A DNA stretch of 64,000 bases from Hymenoscyphus infarciens. Its lineage: Eukaryota > Ascomycota > Leotiomycetes > Helotiales > Helotiaceae. The DNA is taken from positions 1 to 64,000 of the forward strand of contig LLCB01000318.1 in the NCBI GenBank assembly GCA_001414345.1. The letters run 5' to 3'. Shown here piece by piece: positions 10,891 to 21,113 of the stretch. Each line of letters opens with the position of its first letter. Positions within the stretch are counted from its first letter, which is position 1. The position numbers and the translations under genes are program-made. Under the pieces are notes generated by a model. It saw nothing but the letters and a program-made list of their open reading frames with translations. It was not told the DNA's origin and made no database searches.

Positions 10891-11572
10891 TCAATGAAAC
10901 GCTACTTTAGAACAGAAAATGCTAGGGCCGTTGAATAGGAACACACGTTTGTAGACTGCCAGCCTTTTGTTCTCTGAACTCTTGAAACTTGAACAATCAT
11001 GCCTCTCTGCCACGCTGCACAAGTCTGTTCCTTCGAGTGAGTGTTCAATTGTAACAACGAGACTCATGAGGGCTTTTTTAGAGTTGGAGTTTAATTTCAA
11101 GAAAGAAACTCCGTCAAGGCGTGTTTCACAAGCTTCTGTGTTTCCTCCGTCATAACATTGCAGGGCTTGCCAAGGAACAGCATATTCATCCCTCATCAAC
11201 CTTACCTCTCTATCTCGCTTATGCCGTCTCTTTACATGAGTGGATGATAATATTCATCACCTTCTAGACGTAGAGCACGACGTTCTTCTTTTGAAGTTAC
11301 AGGTGCAGAAGTTCCGGAGTATATACCACCATGCATCGGGGTCACGAGGATCACGACCGGGCTTACTGGTCATGCCTGTAAATCGAACCATGCCCTTATG
11401 TACTTGCTGAACTATCACTGGGTGACCGAATATACTTGATTTGCGGGAGCGCAGCAGAAACGTGTTTCTTTAGGGAGGGAAGGGTCTATTTCATGCTTCT
11501 CGGGTAGGTATAGGATGCATCCTTTGTAGATGCTCCCTAGTGAGGGTGTCAATCTTTTGGGTATAACTTAGG
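10891..11572 (-). pseudogene. Decayed copy B of the same family
   Basis: Remnants of all family blocks occur in order on the minus strand but in different frames: SIYKGCILYLPEKHEIDPSL near 11.51 kb, FGHPVIVQQVHKGMVRFTGM then TSK near 11.39 kb, and DEYAVPWQALQCYDGG at 11.19-11.15 kb, followed by an open tail to the stop at 10891. At least two frame changes and several stops separate the blocks, so no single product is possible without an implausible set of introns. The tail resembles that of copy A (PWEALRCYD followed by a similar Cys-Arg-Leu-Asp stretch), so A and B derive from a common duplicated gene. They lie head-to-tail, both on the minus strand. Confidence 0.65.
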
Positions 11573-11589
11573 CCTATTTCTGCGGAAAA

Positions 11590-12030
11590 GTGCACGTTAT
11601 GTTAGACTACACATACTGAAGGGCTTCTAGGGATCTCTTATCACTGATTGACCACGTTTACGGGCTGTGTGGTATTTTTGGTAAATTGGCGAATGAACGG
11701 TCGCGGTATCCAACTTCGCTGTTCTCGAGATAAAGAAAGTTATAATCGTGTGTACCTTAGTTTCCTTGGGGTAAGACTCTTAAGAATTGGAACTTGTATC
11801 TTCCCTTGTAATCGGAGGTCATAATAAAAAACTCCACAATTGCCTCTGGGAAGGTCCTCTAAGCTTAACATCAGTTACTACTATCGTGTGGTTGAATCCT
11901 TTCTCTTTAAGAGTAACGAGGATATCTGTTTGTTCTAGTAAGGCAGGGTCAATTTCTGAAAGTTGATTGAGGCTAGGGAGTCGGAGAATGTACCCGTTTG
12001 AGATATCCTAGAGTGTTGGCCTAAATCTGC
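11590..12030 (-). pseudogene. Decayed copy C of the same family
   Basis: Minus-strand reading gives DISNGYILRLPSLNQL near 12.01 kb, which matches WDFSNGSILYLPSK of the intact 28.3-kb gene with the preceding Trp replaced by a TAG stop. Next come FNHTIVVTDVKL (the His-Pro block, with Pro lost) and, in a shifted frame, AIVEFFIMTSDYKGRYKF near 11.84 kb, then YLENSEVGYRDRSFANL and a weak C-terminal block SLEALQYV near 11.61 kb. Stops and at least one frameshift break it. It follows copy B directly in the same orientation, making three consecutive decayed copies. Confidence 0.6.
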
Positions 12031-12890
12031 TTGTGATATCTCGTGGTTCTTGATAGAACTTAATGGCGTAGGGGAGAAACTTCTTGGAAAAGCCTGAATT
12101 TCGTCCCCATGATGCTTTTTTGTCACCTACCAGAGTGACATCAGAAGCATATTTCCGATCAGACGTTACTGTTGTGGTAATTTATGTAGAGCAAGTTTTA
12201 GAGCGGCCACGAGCAAGGTATTATTGGTTTGGCGGAAGGGAGGTGGATCTATAGTGGCCGTTTATGAAAATGGGAAATTACAGGGGTAATCCAAAGAACG
12301 AGTATCGGCCTGGGAGTGAGATCGTGGCATGGTGCAAATAAAGAGAGGATGGTCAGGCCAGGTAAAAAGCAAACATTCAAACGAGAAGCCAATGGATAGA
12401 ACTTATGTGCTATCTTGGCGATTTCTGGCAGGAGATACAATGAGTTGCAATAAGTGATCTTATTGGAGTCGGTGATACAGCAGCACCGTGTCACGTTCTC
12501 AAATACCGGCTATAAAACAAGGCAACTCCTCACATCTTCACTTGCTGCGGGTCGAATTCTTGCTTCAAAAGTTAGGCTGCTTCATCGCAATTGATAGACA
12601 GACTTGGTTTGTATGATTTAGCAAAAGACTCAAAAGATGGTAGGGAGCAAACTTGAGCGAGAATAGCATGATTGAGCCAAAAAAATCTTTTAGAAGACTT
12701 TGATAGATCATTAAACTTGAACTAAGACTTGTTGGAATATTAGTGGAGGTCCAATATTCAAATGAGGAGATTGAAAGCAAGAAATATAGCATGTGGTCGA
12801 AAGTCAACTGAGAACGCAACAACAATCAAAAACAAATCAACCCAAAAGCGACCTGAACCTCCAAACAGCATAATCCTAACCTCGGCAGGG

Positions 12891-13643
12891 TTACAAAATA
12901 TCTCTATAAAGGTCCTCAACCTCTTCCGTCATCACTTGCCAACTTTTCATGCATCCATCCCCTTCCATCTCCTCCAATACGGACGTGCCGTTTTTCTCTC
13001 TATCCAAGATATTCTTTACATACCAAGCTCCAGATAACTTCAGATCAACAGTTCCGCAGTAGTTAATTTTCACATCCTTCCGCTCAAGCTCCTCCCTCAA
13101 ATAATGAATGAGAAGGGCAAAGCAGGGATACTCCATTCGAAATATGGATAACGGATTTTTGTCGCCGAGGTGCTGATACAAGCGAAGTGCACCCCAATGT
13201 ATGTAGTACACTTTGTCGTCGCGAATGCAAGAGTACTTGTTTCTGTCAAAGAAATTCAAGTCTTCTTCTAGGTGGATATTGGGAAAGAAGGACTTCCATT
13301 CGTCGACGGTGAACTTCCTCTCCTGCTGAGGTCGTGGAGCAAATCGCATGCGAGACTTGTTTTCCGAAGAGGTCATGAACATGAATTGAACAACGTGTTC
13401 TCTTGTCTTTCCGGGCTCCCAATCGATGTCCAGAACCAAGATAGGATGCTCGAATGCTTCTGGTTCTAATTCCACTAGGTTCGGATCGATTTTATAGAAG
13501 TGTTCGGGGATGTCCTTTTTCTTAGGGAGCCAAAAAATACCGCCGGCGCAGACTTTTGTTACAGCTGGCCTCCATAGACCTCCAATTCTCCGTTGACCAA
13601 ATCTCTCCTCTTCTAGGACAATTTCACGAAAGGGTTCGGCCAT
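12891..13643 (-). CDS. Intact member of the G-x-I-x-x-L-P / HP / MTS family, unknown function
   Basis: Single-exon protein of 250 residues from the ATG at 13643 (context GCAATGG). The frame is open further upstream, but only to a TTG. Family blocks in order: VCAGGIFWLPKKKDIPEHFY at about residues 32-51, FEHPILVLDIDWEPG at about 64-78, VVQFMFMTSSENK at about 84-96, then after a basic linker EDLNFFDRNKYSCIRDDKVYYI with the PW/HW-type block IHWGALRLYQHLG. The C-terminal 85 residues are charged and family-variable. The pattern of short hydrophobic strands and the HP-hydrophobic strand suggests a small beta-barrel like PemK/MazF or SH3/KOW domains; this is inference and I see no catalytic set I would assert. 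It has no signal peptide, so it is probably intracellular. It is flanked by decayed paralogues on both sides and is the only unbroken copy between 9.9 and 15 kb. Confidence 0.65.
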   Translation of the reverse strand: MAEPFREIVLEEERFGQRRIGGLWRPAVTKVCAGGIFWLPKKKDIPEHFYKIDPNLVELEPEAFEHPILVLDIDWEPGKTREHVVQFMFMTSSENKSRMRFAPRPQQERKFTVDEWKSFFPNIHLEEDLNFFDRNKYSCIRDDKVYYIHWGALRLYQHLGDKNPLSIFRMEYPCFALLIHYLREELERKDVKINYCGTVDLKLSGAWYVKNILDREKNGTSVLEEMEGDGCMKSWQVMTEEVEDLYRDIL

Positions 13644-14459
13644 TGCGAAATGCGATACGAGGAATAGAATCCAGGAATCTTTGTCCAAAGGGTGATAGAC
13701 TCTAACTTCGTTTTCTAGCAGTTAGCTCAATTGAACTTCTTAAAGAGTGAAATTTAAACTCCAACCTGCTGGTGCCTCCAAAGAGTTCCTTCCCCCGCTT
13801 CTCGCTTATTTCACCGTTGGCAGGCTGATGGTCAAATTGTTAGGTCTTAAGGATATCATCGAATGATTCGAAGGGCTTCAGATAGAGAGCCAGGAACAGG
13901 GGAACCCCTTTTATTATCACGTAAACATCTTATGAAGTGTCGGTGTGGGAAGTAAGTCTTGTTTTGGCATCATACGTGCGACACCAGCATGGTACAACAG
14001 ACCGACTGCAACCTCAAGTTTTTGCACAGCATTGAAAAATCAAAGTCACCAGTAGGAGATGTCTTGATCATAATTCAGTGCCATATGCATAGATTCTCAG
14101 TGGCCGAAGTAGTACTGTGTGCAACAACGGCTTTTGGGATGAGTGAAGATGAAGGGTCGGAGGTTTCAATAACAACAAAGTCACGTTAAATGCTATAAGC
14201 AGATTGTTGAGATCTGGTTGTTTTATTAGAATGGTGACACACTTGTGTTCCCCTAATTAACTCAGGTGGTGTTTGGTCGCGATCTATGGAGCTGGAGAAA
14301 TCTAGATTCTCTTCACTTCCATAACCAAATGGGAACCACGTAGCGCGAGTCAAAGGATCCTGTGGGAGACCTTCTCGCTTTTTTGTCAATTGACGATTGA
14401 CTCGGCATCTAGACAATAATTCATAGGTTCCTTGTAAGAGAAGCGGTATTGTTTAACTC
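13644..14459. other. Intergenic between intact and decayed family copies
   Basis: No gene supported. A 76-codon minus-strand open frame at 14186-14416 shows no family block; it may be the tail of decayed copy E, which lies just upstream on the same strand. Confidence 0.35.
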
Positions 14460-14810
14460 CACGCCAATCCATCTAGTACTTTTCTCTGAATTATATAGGA
14501 AGTTTTTGGTTTTCCCTTGTGGTCTTTCCGATTGAAAGAGTCCATCTCATTTTTGAGGAAGATTTGTCGTTCTACTTCTCCATTGCTAGAACCAAGTTTC
14601 AAACAGTGGTCAGTTGGAAGAGCTCATGCACCAAATACTTGTCTTGTAATCTCAATCTTCAGGGAGTTAGTATAGACGCAGTGATCCAGTTTATTTCTCT
14701 ATCTATCAATAAGTTTAACGAGCGCTGGGTCTTTTTCAAAACTTTCAACCATCTTTTCCTAAGGGATGTACCTGATTTCACCTTTCCGTGGTTTATCTTG
14801 CCAGAACTTG
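14460..14810 (-). pseudogene. Probable decayed copy E of the same family
   Basis: A minus-strand frame reads GEIRYIP, a stop, EKMVESFEKDPALVKLIDR, a stop, and RNKLDHCVYTNSLKIE. This has the order of the family's first strand (G-x-I-x-Y-x-P), the variable acidic loop and the His-hydrophobic strand of the intact paralogues. It holds at least three in-frame stops and the later blocks are not clear. The match is weaker than for copies A-C and rests on order and spacing rather than on exact motifs. Confidence 0.35.
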
Positions 14811-15169
14811 TGACGAACGTCGGACGACCTCACTCAGTGAGTGCTGAAAAAAGAGACTGGCATTCTACTGTTGACAATATTGGGGTAAAAGATATTGCAA
14901 TGCATAAATAGATCGTGGAGTTGAACGGGGTTGATGAGTATCAGAATTCAAAAGGATTGGAATCTGTTATGTATTCTAATTAAACTTTAGATTTGTTTGC
15001 AGGCTTTCTTTCGAAACACTACAAGAACTGTACAATGGTGAGGGCTGTGCTTCTATGATCTGCATTTCCTTCCCTTCTAAGACAACTGAAAAAGAGGTAG
15101 CTCCTAAACAGGAGACTAAAAAACAATATAACGGACCTCCTCGAACAGATTTACAGCGTAATCACAAAC

Positions 15170-15755
15170 TACTTTACTACTCACAACTACTCGAGTTGTC
15201 TTAAGTAGTATTAGTTATTCTTATCTATTTATAAACTCAAGTAGTTATTCTTATAGTTCTTCTTCTTCTTAGCCTCCTTCTTCTTAGCCTCCTTCTTCTC
15301 TTCTTCTGTCGCTTCCTCTTTCTCTTTAAAACTGTTTTAATTTTTTAGACTAATAATAGCTACTACTATGTCTTTAGAGAGTCGGTTTCTTTACTTTAAG
15401 ACTTCTTAACTAAAGATTCTCTTACTAGGAGCTAACGTAGCTAGAACTTATAGATACTTTCTAGCTAATATTAGTAATTATAAATTATTATATAATTAAC
15501 AGCTAAGTTATTAAAGCTTGAATTAAAGAAGTTATATTATGAATATAGTGTTTAGAAGGTCTCGCCGGCAGTCCTAGATTGCCACTCCAACGCTATACCG
15601 ACCCACCGACCTAACTCGGCCCGACTCTGCCCGCACTACTCTTAAGTAGTACCCTAGAGTTTATGAGTAGAGTAGAGTAGTACTTAAAATTACTTGAGTG
15701 GAGTAGAGTAGGGGTCACTACTCTACTCTATTCATTTAATACGCTGCAGATTTAC
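15170..15755. mobile_element. Short AT-rich transposon remnant with GAGTA inverted repeats
   Basis: The block stands out from its flanks by AT bias and TAG/TAA density. It begins with ACTACTTTACTACTCACAAC and ends with CACTACTCTACTCTATTC. Internally GAGTAGAGTAGAGTAGTACT (about 15665) and GAGTGGAGTAGAGTAG (about 15695) face CTACTCTACTC (about 15718), an imperfect inverted repeat. A reverse-strand Lys/Glu/Ala-rich run (repeats of KKKEA) is encoded at about 15255-15325. A GC-rich piece at 15560-15640 escaped mutation. I read it as a RIP-altered fragment of a transposon of undetermined class. Confidence 0.45.
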
Positions 15756-16229
15756 AGAAGAATCACGAAATATGACTTGATCTTCGGTGATGAACAATAG
15801 AAGAGAATAGACAACAGCGAGGTGACAGCTTTCAAAATGCCGAAAGAGTGTCCATAAGAGATGCACGGTTAATGATCAAAGAATCGAAGCCTTTTACCAT
15901 AGGTCATGGTCATGGATCTCAACAAAAGAACAGAGACAGAATATTAATATGAGCTACTCGAATTTTCAATGAAAGGGTAAATTTAACAATGTTAAGACAA
16001 GGAACGACGAGAGCAAAGTAGATAAGCAACAGGGGATAGGAATAGCCATTTCAGTTTTCCGACGATTCCTCGGCACCCCTTCCAACCCAAAACAACTCTC
16101 TCACGATTCTCGACTCCCTCTCTCTATATCACCACCGTCCCCTCTCACAGAACAGACAAAAAAGAAGACGGCTGGGACGGCTGGTGATTTTTCCAAAAGC
16201 TGTGTAACCTGTAGAAAAGACCCACCACC
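15756..16229. other. Intergenic, no gene seen
   Basis: No coding region recognised between the transposon remnant and the duplicated segment that begins near 16.24 kb. The last 200 bp shows weak similarity to the equivalent flank of the second copy (about 18.19-18.44 kb). Confidence 0.3.
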
Positions 16230-16420
16230 ATCCCAAATAGAACCGAGATGCAGGTAACACGTCACATGTACACCCCTTCTTTTCCATTAGCGTCTAATCA
16301 GAAGTATGATTGATTGTCAAGTATTGCAACGGAAACTTGAACGGGAAATACATCATCGTCGATTAGCGAATGGAAAAAGAGGAGGTTGGATATATGCACG
16401 AGGACACCGCCAGCCTCCAA
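16230..16420 (-). pseudogene. Decayed copy of the small gene at 18.4 kb
   Basis: On both strands this stretch parallels 18,440-18,615. Shared words include ACCGAG.TGCAGGT.ACA, GTACACC, TTAGCG, GACAAGTATTG.AAC, ACTTGAA.GGGAAATA and AAAGAGGAGGTTGG/AAAGCGGAGGTTGG. The minus-strand translation keeps PTSSFSIR, a stop, then YFPFKFPLQYL, against PTSAFSIRESAVNYFPFKL in the other copy, then breaks at another stop. The two segments are direct repeats about 2.2 kb apart, with the intact PemK-like gene between them. Confidence 0.5.
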
Positions 16421-16972
16421 TTTCATTTGATTGAGGAAGGGCGATGGTTCACAAATTCTGGTTCTATAATAGATCCTTGATGGAAGTTATTGTGGTTAAT
16501 CAAATAAAGGAGACAACAGGGTTTCAATAAAACCTGAAGGACGGCTTTCTAATCGTAAAGTATCGCCAAGTTGAAAACACGCCAGTCTATTTAGCACTTC
16601 TCTTTCAGATGCATATATATCGTTTCCATTCCCATTGCAATCCTCCTTTTCGAGGAAACTTTGTATTTCTCCATCACCACATTTATCTTGGCAAGGAACC
16701 AGATATCAAGCCCCGCGGTGATCAAATTTGCAGCTTGCGATGAGGCGAAAAGATAAACCTAGTTGAAGTGAAGTAAAGAGAAAGAAATTTTAACTTAAGA
16801 TAGACGATATATCACGCATTGAGGAAATTACACGTAGTGTATGATTAAATTGGGGGTTAATATCTACTGATCAGATGATATTATGGCAGGGTTCAAGAAG
16901 TATAAGTGTCTTCTCAGAGTGTTCTTCTCAACCATCAACCTATGTACTTTGGTCACCGAACAAAATGCGCTG

Positions 16973-17581
16973 TTAGTGGATCGGCGGAAGTGCTTCAATC
17001 CTAGCTAGTAGCTTTTTACGAGACCGTTCCTCCAGGCGGAAACCCAAGGATTTATAACGTCGGAGAACTGACAGCCTCACACGGAACCTAGTTCCTAGAT
17101 GCACGAACGAGCTTTTCTTGTTTCCGAAGGAGTTTTTTCTTTTGAAGTATCCCATCTCTGAATCTAATAAAAGATGGGCGGGATTTTCAATCCTTCCTTC
17201 TTTTCTAGAAACGATTTCCATACAGTTGTCCTTGGTACTCGAAGAACTCATGTATGCCACCTCACAACGCTCGCCTTCCTTACTTACGATGACTGCAGGA
17301 TGCTCCTGCTTCACACGTGGTACTTCGGATTCATGAAACTTGCCCTGCGGCATGAAAACAAGATCACCTACTTGAAAGTTTTGCTCATTACCCCCATTTT
17401 GGGGGTCGATGCTGGCGGGGATTGTGGTTGTGGTTGTGCTGGATTTCCAAGGCACAGCATGAACGCTCAAGACAGGACTGCGAGAAAATTGTGATTGCAC
17501 ACCTGACCTCCCGTTTGTGGATCTTTCAGCCAGGCTAGCCGAAAATGTATCTTGAGACTCGAGGGAGAAGAAATCAGACAT
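16973..17581 (-). CDS. Second intact member of the G-x-I-x-x-L-P / HP family, unknown function
   Basis: Single-exon 202-residue protein from the ATG at 17581. The first 70 residues are Ser/Thr/Gln-rich and probably disordered. Then come QVGDLVFMPQGKFHE (about residues 72-86), the HP strand EHPAVIVSKEGERCEVAYMS (about 93-112) with the Met-Ser-Ser block following directly, and near the C-terminus SFVHLGTRFRVRLSVLRRYK, which corresponds to the VYYIHWGALRLYQ block of the 12.9-kb paralogue. The C-terminal 25 residues are basic. It lacks a signal peptide. The spacing between the HP and Met-Ser blocks is shorter than in the other members, so it is a divergent paralogue rather than a recent copy. The barrel fold is inferred; no activity is assigned. 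Confidence 0.55.
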   Translation of the reverse strand: MSDFFSLESQDTFSASLAERSTNGRSGVQSQFSRSPVLSVHAVPWKSSTTTTTIPASIDPQNGGNEQNFQVGDLVFMPQGKFHESEVPRVKQEHPAVIVSKEGERCEVAYMSSSSTKDNCMEIVSRKEGRIENPAHLLLDSEMGYFKRKNSFGNKKSSFVHLGTRFRVRLSVLRRYKSLGFRLEERSRKKLLARIEALPPIH

Positions 17582-18404
17582 ATTGATATAAATACAGCGA
17601 GAAAAGGGGTTAGGGGTAGGGAGTTGGGAGGAGATTTTATAGATATGGTTAAGAGTTGTTCTAATGACTTTTGCCCAATTGTAGTTCGTGGACTTAGATC
17701 AAGCAAATTAATCCATGGAGGCATAAACAATTGAGATTTTCGAACCCAACAAAGTAAATATTGTTCAAACTTCAAAATAAATCATGTTCCTACGGACCGG
17801 ACCATCTCTTTCATTGAACACAATGGAAGGTTTTAAATACCAAAGCCTTGTTAAGTTGAAGCGGGGGCCAAAATCCGGTCACGTCCTTGATAACAAAGAG
17901 TTTTGCAGTTTAAAACCAAAAGTAGAAAGAAGTAAATAAACATGTCGTCCCATCGAAATAACAAAGTAAAATTGACTCTTTGCAATGAATCATGATAGAC
18001 TCTCCAATAATTGCGTTTGAATTCGTTGGTGGACGAGGAGAAAGAACAGAGGTCTCTGCTGTGACAAACAGGCCTCTTAAACTTATGATCTTTGCTTACG
18101 AATATTTAACCAACGAAGCGCAAAGGAACAGCACTGACTGGATATAAGCAGAATAAATGTTTTGGGCGATGCAATGGCAAGAAAAGAAAAGTAAGGAGAA
18201 ATGACAGCCTTAAAATTCCGCGATACCTAGCTCGATTCAAGTACCCCTCTTTCTCTCACGCACGACCAAACTATAGGTCGATAGGCAGAAGATATAGACT
18301 TTAGGGAAAATTTGAAGAACGAAACGATCAGATCACTTCATCAAGTAGAATAATTCTCAATTGAATGTGGGAATTGGTTATTAAAACCGGAGGCTGGTGC
18401 ACAA
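17582..18404. other. Intergenic, no gene seen
   Basis: Upstream region of the 17-kb gene; only short unsupported open frames. Confidence 0.3.
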
Positions 18405-18641
18405 TTAGGGTGGAATTGGTGTAACCTCTAGATAAGGCCTCGAACAAATGAAACCGAGCTGCAGGTGACAACTCACACGTACACCATTCTTGTCTGTTAG
18501 CGCCCAATTGAATTCACACTTGTATGACAAGTATTGAAACAGACGTGCAGCCAACTTGAAAGGGAAATAATTCACCGCCGATTCGCGAATCGAAAAAGCG
18601 GAGGTTGGTACAGTGCATTGCATTGCAGCTGCGCCTAACAA
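18405..18641 (-). CDS. Small hypothetical protein, better preserved copy of the 16.3-kb repeat
   Basis: A minus-strand frame of about 78 codons runs to a TAA at 18405 and ends PYLEVTPIPP. The open frame extends upstream to about 18.68 kb with a hydrophobic, signal-like run (LAFSILLGAAAMQC) but without an ATG in frame, so the true start may lie in an upstream exon or be lost. Cysteines are few (MQC, YKC, VSC, FIC). It is listed because a diverged duplicate of the same reading frame exists at 16.23-16.42 kb; conservation of PTS-FSIR and YFPFKL in the same frame suggests the sequence was once coding. Not recognised as any known family. Confidence 0.35.
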   Translation of the reverse strand: MLGAAAMQCTVPTSAFSIRESAVNYFPFKLAARLFQYLSYKCEFNWALTDKNGVRVSCHLQLGFICSRPYLEVTPIPP

Positions 18642-19240
18642 GATCGAGAAGGCTAGGGCGGGAACATTCGTTCGGTTGACGAATTAAATGAGTACTGCCA
18701 GCTAAGTATCAAAACCACGATTCCCAAAGCACTGGTGACGGAATTTGAGTAGAAATGATAGCAGTGCGAGTAAGATTGGAGGGAAAGCGAAAATTTTGTA
18801 TCGAACAGTATCACCCAGAAAACTTCATCAAGTAGACTAGAGATGATTTCCAGGCTCCGGGGAAAGCTACCATAGCAGAACATAATAGGAGAAGCGAAGA
18901 ACCAAGGCCTCCACCAAAACCTCCAAGCCAAAGGCATTGTTCTGTACGACTATTCCCAAAAATGTTGCTTTGGAACAATCAACAAATCTACTTTCCCATT
19001 TGCTTCAGGCGAACTTTCCGAGGAGCGCTGAAGCACCGAGAACGCGGGGTATGATGAAAAGAGATTTTTTTCCTCCAATCAATAACACTAAACATGAGGG
19101 AAAGAAAAGAGGAGCAAGAACCAAAGAATCTTCACAACAAACACCAACAGATGCAGATACATCCCCTCTAAAGCATAAACAAGAAATAATATTCACATCT
19201 CATCTAACCACCCCCTTTCCGCCCTGTACCCCAACCCCAT
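18642..19240. other. Intergenic, no gene seen
   Basis: Contains open frames on both strands under 110 codons without motifs. The right part is the 3' flank of the aldo-keto reductase gene. Confidence 0.3.
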
Positions 19241-20383
19241 CTACTTCTTTCCCAACTTGATACCCTCCGGCTTGTCCTTAAATCCAAAGTTCACCCCGAA
19301 AGCCGGATACACATATCTCACAACCTTCCCCGTCTTCTCCAGATTCTCCGCATAATCATTTAAGATTTTCAAATCCTCAGCTTCGAGTGTGATTAACTCC
19401 TTATTGGCTTTTATCCTCTCGTTTGTGACGGATTTTGCGAGGACCGAGGAGCCGCGGGCGTCTGTTGGGGGATCACATTAATTAGCTATCCATTATTTTA
19501 CATGGAAGAAAAAGGAGGAAGGAGGAGGTGATGGAAAACGAAATGGAAAAGAACATACTATGCCAACTCAAAAGCACAGTCGCAGGCTTAACCCCCCTCT
19601 TCTCCGCAACCTCCACCACAGGCCTCGCACTCAACATCGGACTTCCGGCACTTCCCAAAGGACTGTAGGCCGTGACATGGATGCCCTTACTCTTACAGAA
19701 ATCAACAATTTCCTGCTGAGGCAGCGAAGGATGATTCTCAATCTGATTCACAGCCGGCACAACATCCACGCCCTCCCCAGCGAGCAACTCCTCCAAGAAC
19801 TGCACAGAATAATTCGCAACCCCAATAGCCTTTGCTTTTCCCGTCTTAAGCAACTTCTGCATCCCCCTCCACGTTTCCACATGCGACCAGTCAAGAACCA
19901 AGTCTCTCGAACCATCGGGGTGTTTTGGGAATCGATCATCGTTTCCCTTGGGATTCATAGCCACAGGCCAATGCACCAGGAATAAATCCACGTAATCCAA
20001 ACCCAAAGACTTCAAGGATTTATCGAGGCCTTCCTCGGGTCGGGAATGGTAAGTACACCATAATTTACTCGTCACAAAGATATCTTCGCGCTTAGTTCCC
20101 TCGGCGAAGGCTTTGGCGAGACCGGCGCCTACTTCGTCTTCGTTGCCGTAGCAGTATGCTGAAAGTCCAAGTATTAGTTTTGTTCTAATCGCAGGGGAAG
20201 GGAGAATGGAATGAGGAAGAGGGAGGAGGGAAGGGGACACAAACCAGCATCAACATGTTTATACCCAATCGAAAGCGCATATTCCACAGCCTTCTCCACC
20301 TCCCCCGCGGCAGATTGCCATGTTCCCAATCCCAGCGCTGGGATCTCGGCACCGGTGTTGAGTTTGAAAGTTGCGTGTGCCAT
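19241..20383 (-). CDS. Aldo-keto reductase (three exons)
   Basis: Predicted 319-residue NADPH-dependent oxidoreductase from exons 20383-20245, 20158-19559 and 19461-19241; introns of 86 and 97 bp with GTTTGT/CAG and GTATGT/CAG ends. The (beta/alpha)8-barrel signatures are complete. The catalytic tetrad is visible as Asp45 and Tyr50 in HVDAAYCYGNE, Lys78 in VTSKLW and His109 in LFLVHWP. The second family signature [14 protein letters not shown] and the third, [13 protein letters not shown] near the C-terminus, are present. It begins [20 protein letters not shown], the usual fungal AKR start. Such enzymes reduce aldehydes or ketones (glycerol dehydrogenase, xylose-reductase-like) in the cytosol; the substrate cannot be decided from sequence. 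It is not linked to a pathway cluster here. The exon 3 start gives [16 protein letters not shown], where many relatives read LLSWQVQRG, so splicing is well supported. Confidence 0.9.
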
Positions 20384-21113
20384 TTTTTGCGTATGAGAGA
20401 GAGGATGCGATGAGATGAACTTGCGTAATCGAACGGTTGTGAATTAAGCAAAAAGTGTTAGAAAGTTGACAAAGTATCAGGAATCGGATATGGAGGGGTA
20501 AAACATAAGAAACCCCACGGTCTAATTAAGACCCCTCAGTTCTTCCGGGACATTACCCCATCACCCCATCATTCAAAAGCCGACGATTCCACCATTTCAA
20601 TTGGTGTAGAAATATATAGTGGAACTTTAAGTGGACTAGTCATTGCACCATTGGCAAAACCCCTTTCTGGGGAATAGTGGATGGGCTTCGGCTGAATTGT
20701 TCGCGAAAAGACGGCTCACTTGGGGGGGGGGGGGGAACTTGCGAGAAGGGTGGAATCCATTTCTCGTGGTTACTTTTATTAGAGAATCAATGCAGTTGCT
20801 TTTTGAAGAAATCTACGGAAATTATATTCTAAAATGCCACAATGCCTTGAACAAAGGAGTACTAGCAAAAACTGTTATACAAGGGGGTGGTAAAAATTAT
20901 CGAATCGATTTTCTTTCGTTTTCTCTCTCGGGAATGTGGAAAGTCCTGGACTATGCAAGAACAAGAATGGCATGATGGGGGTACCTGCTTCCGGTGCAAT
21001 GATCGAGAGAAGGAGAGCAATATGGTCATGTCAATGATCACTGCACATAGTCTCACCACGGGGAAAGATATTTCGCATCGCAAGGTATACCTTCCTGCCA
21101 GGCTTTCGTTCCT
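20384..21113. other. Intergenic with 14-bp poly-G tract
   Basis: No gene supported. A run of 14 G at 20722-20735 follows the promoter region of the reductase gene. The right part is the 3' flank of the RCC1 gene. Confidence 0.4.

Noticed and set aside
14519..14911. Plus-strand open frame of 130 codons
   Set aside because: Opens with TTG and lies antisense to probable decayed family copy E; no recognisable content.
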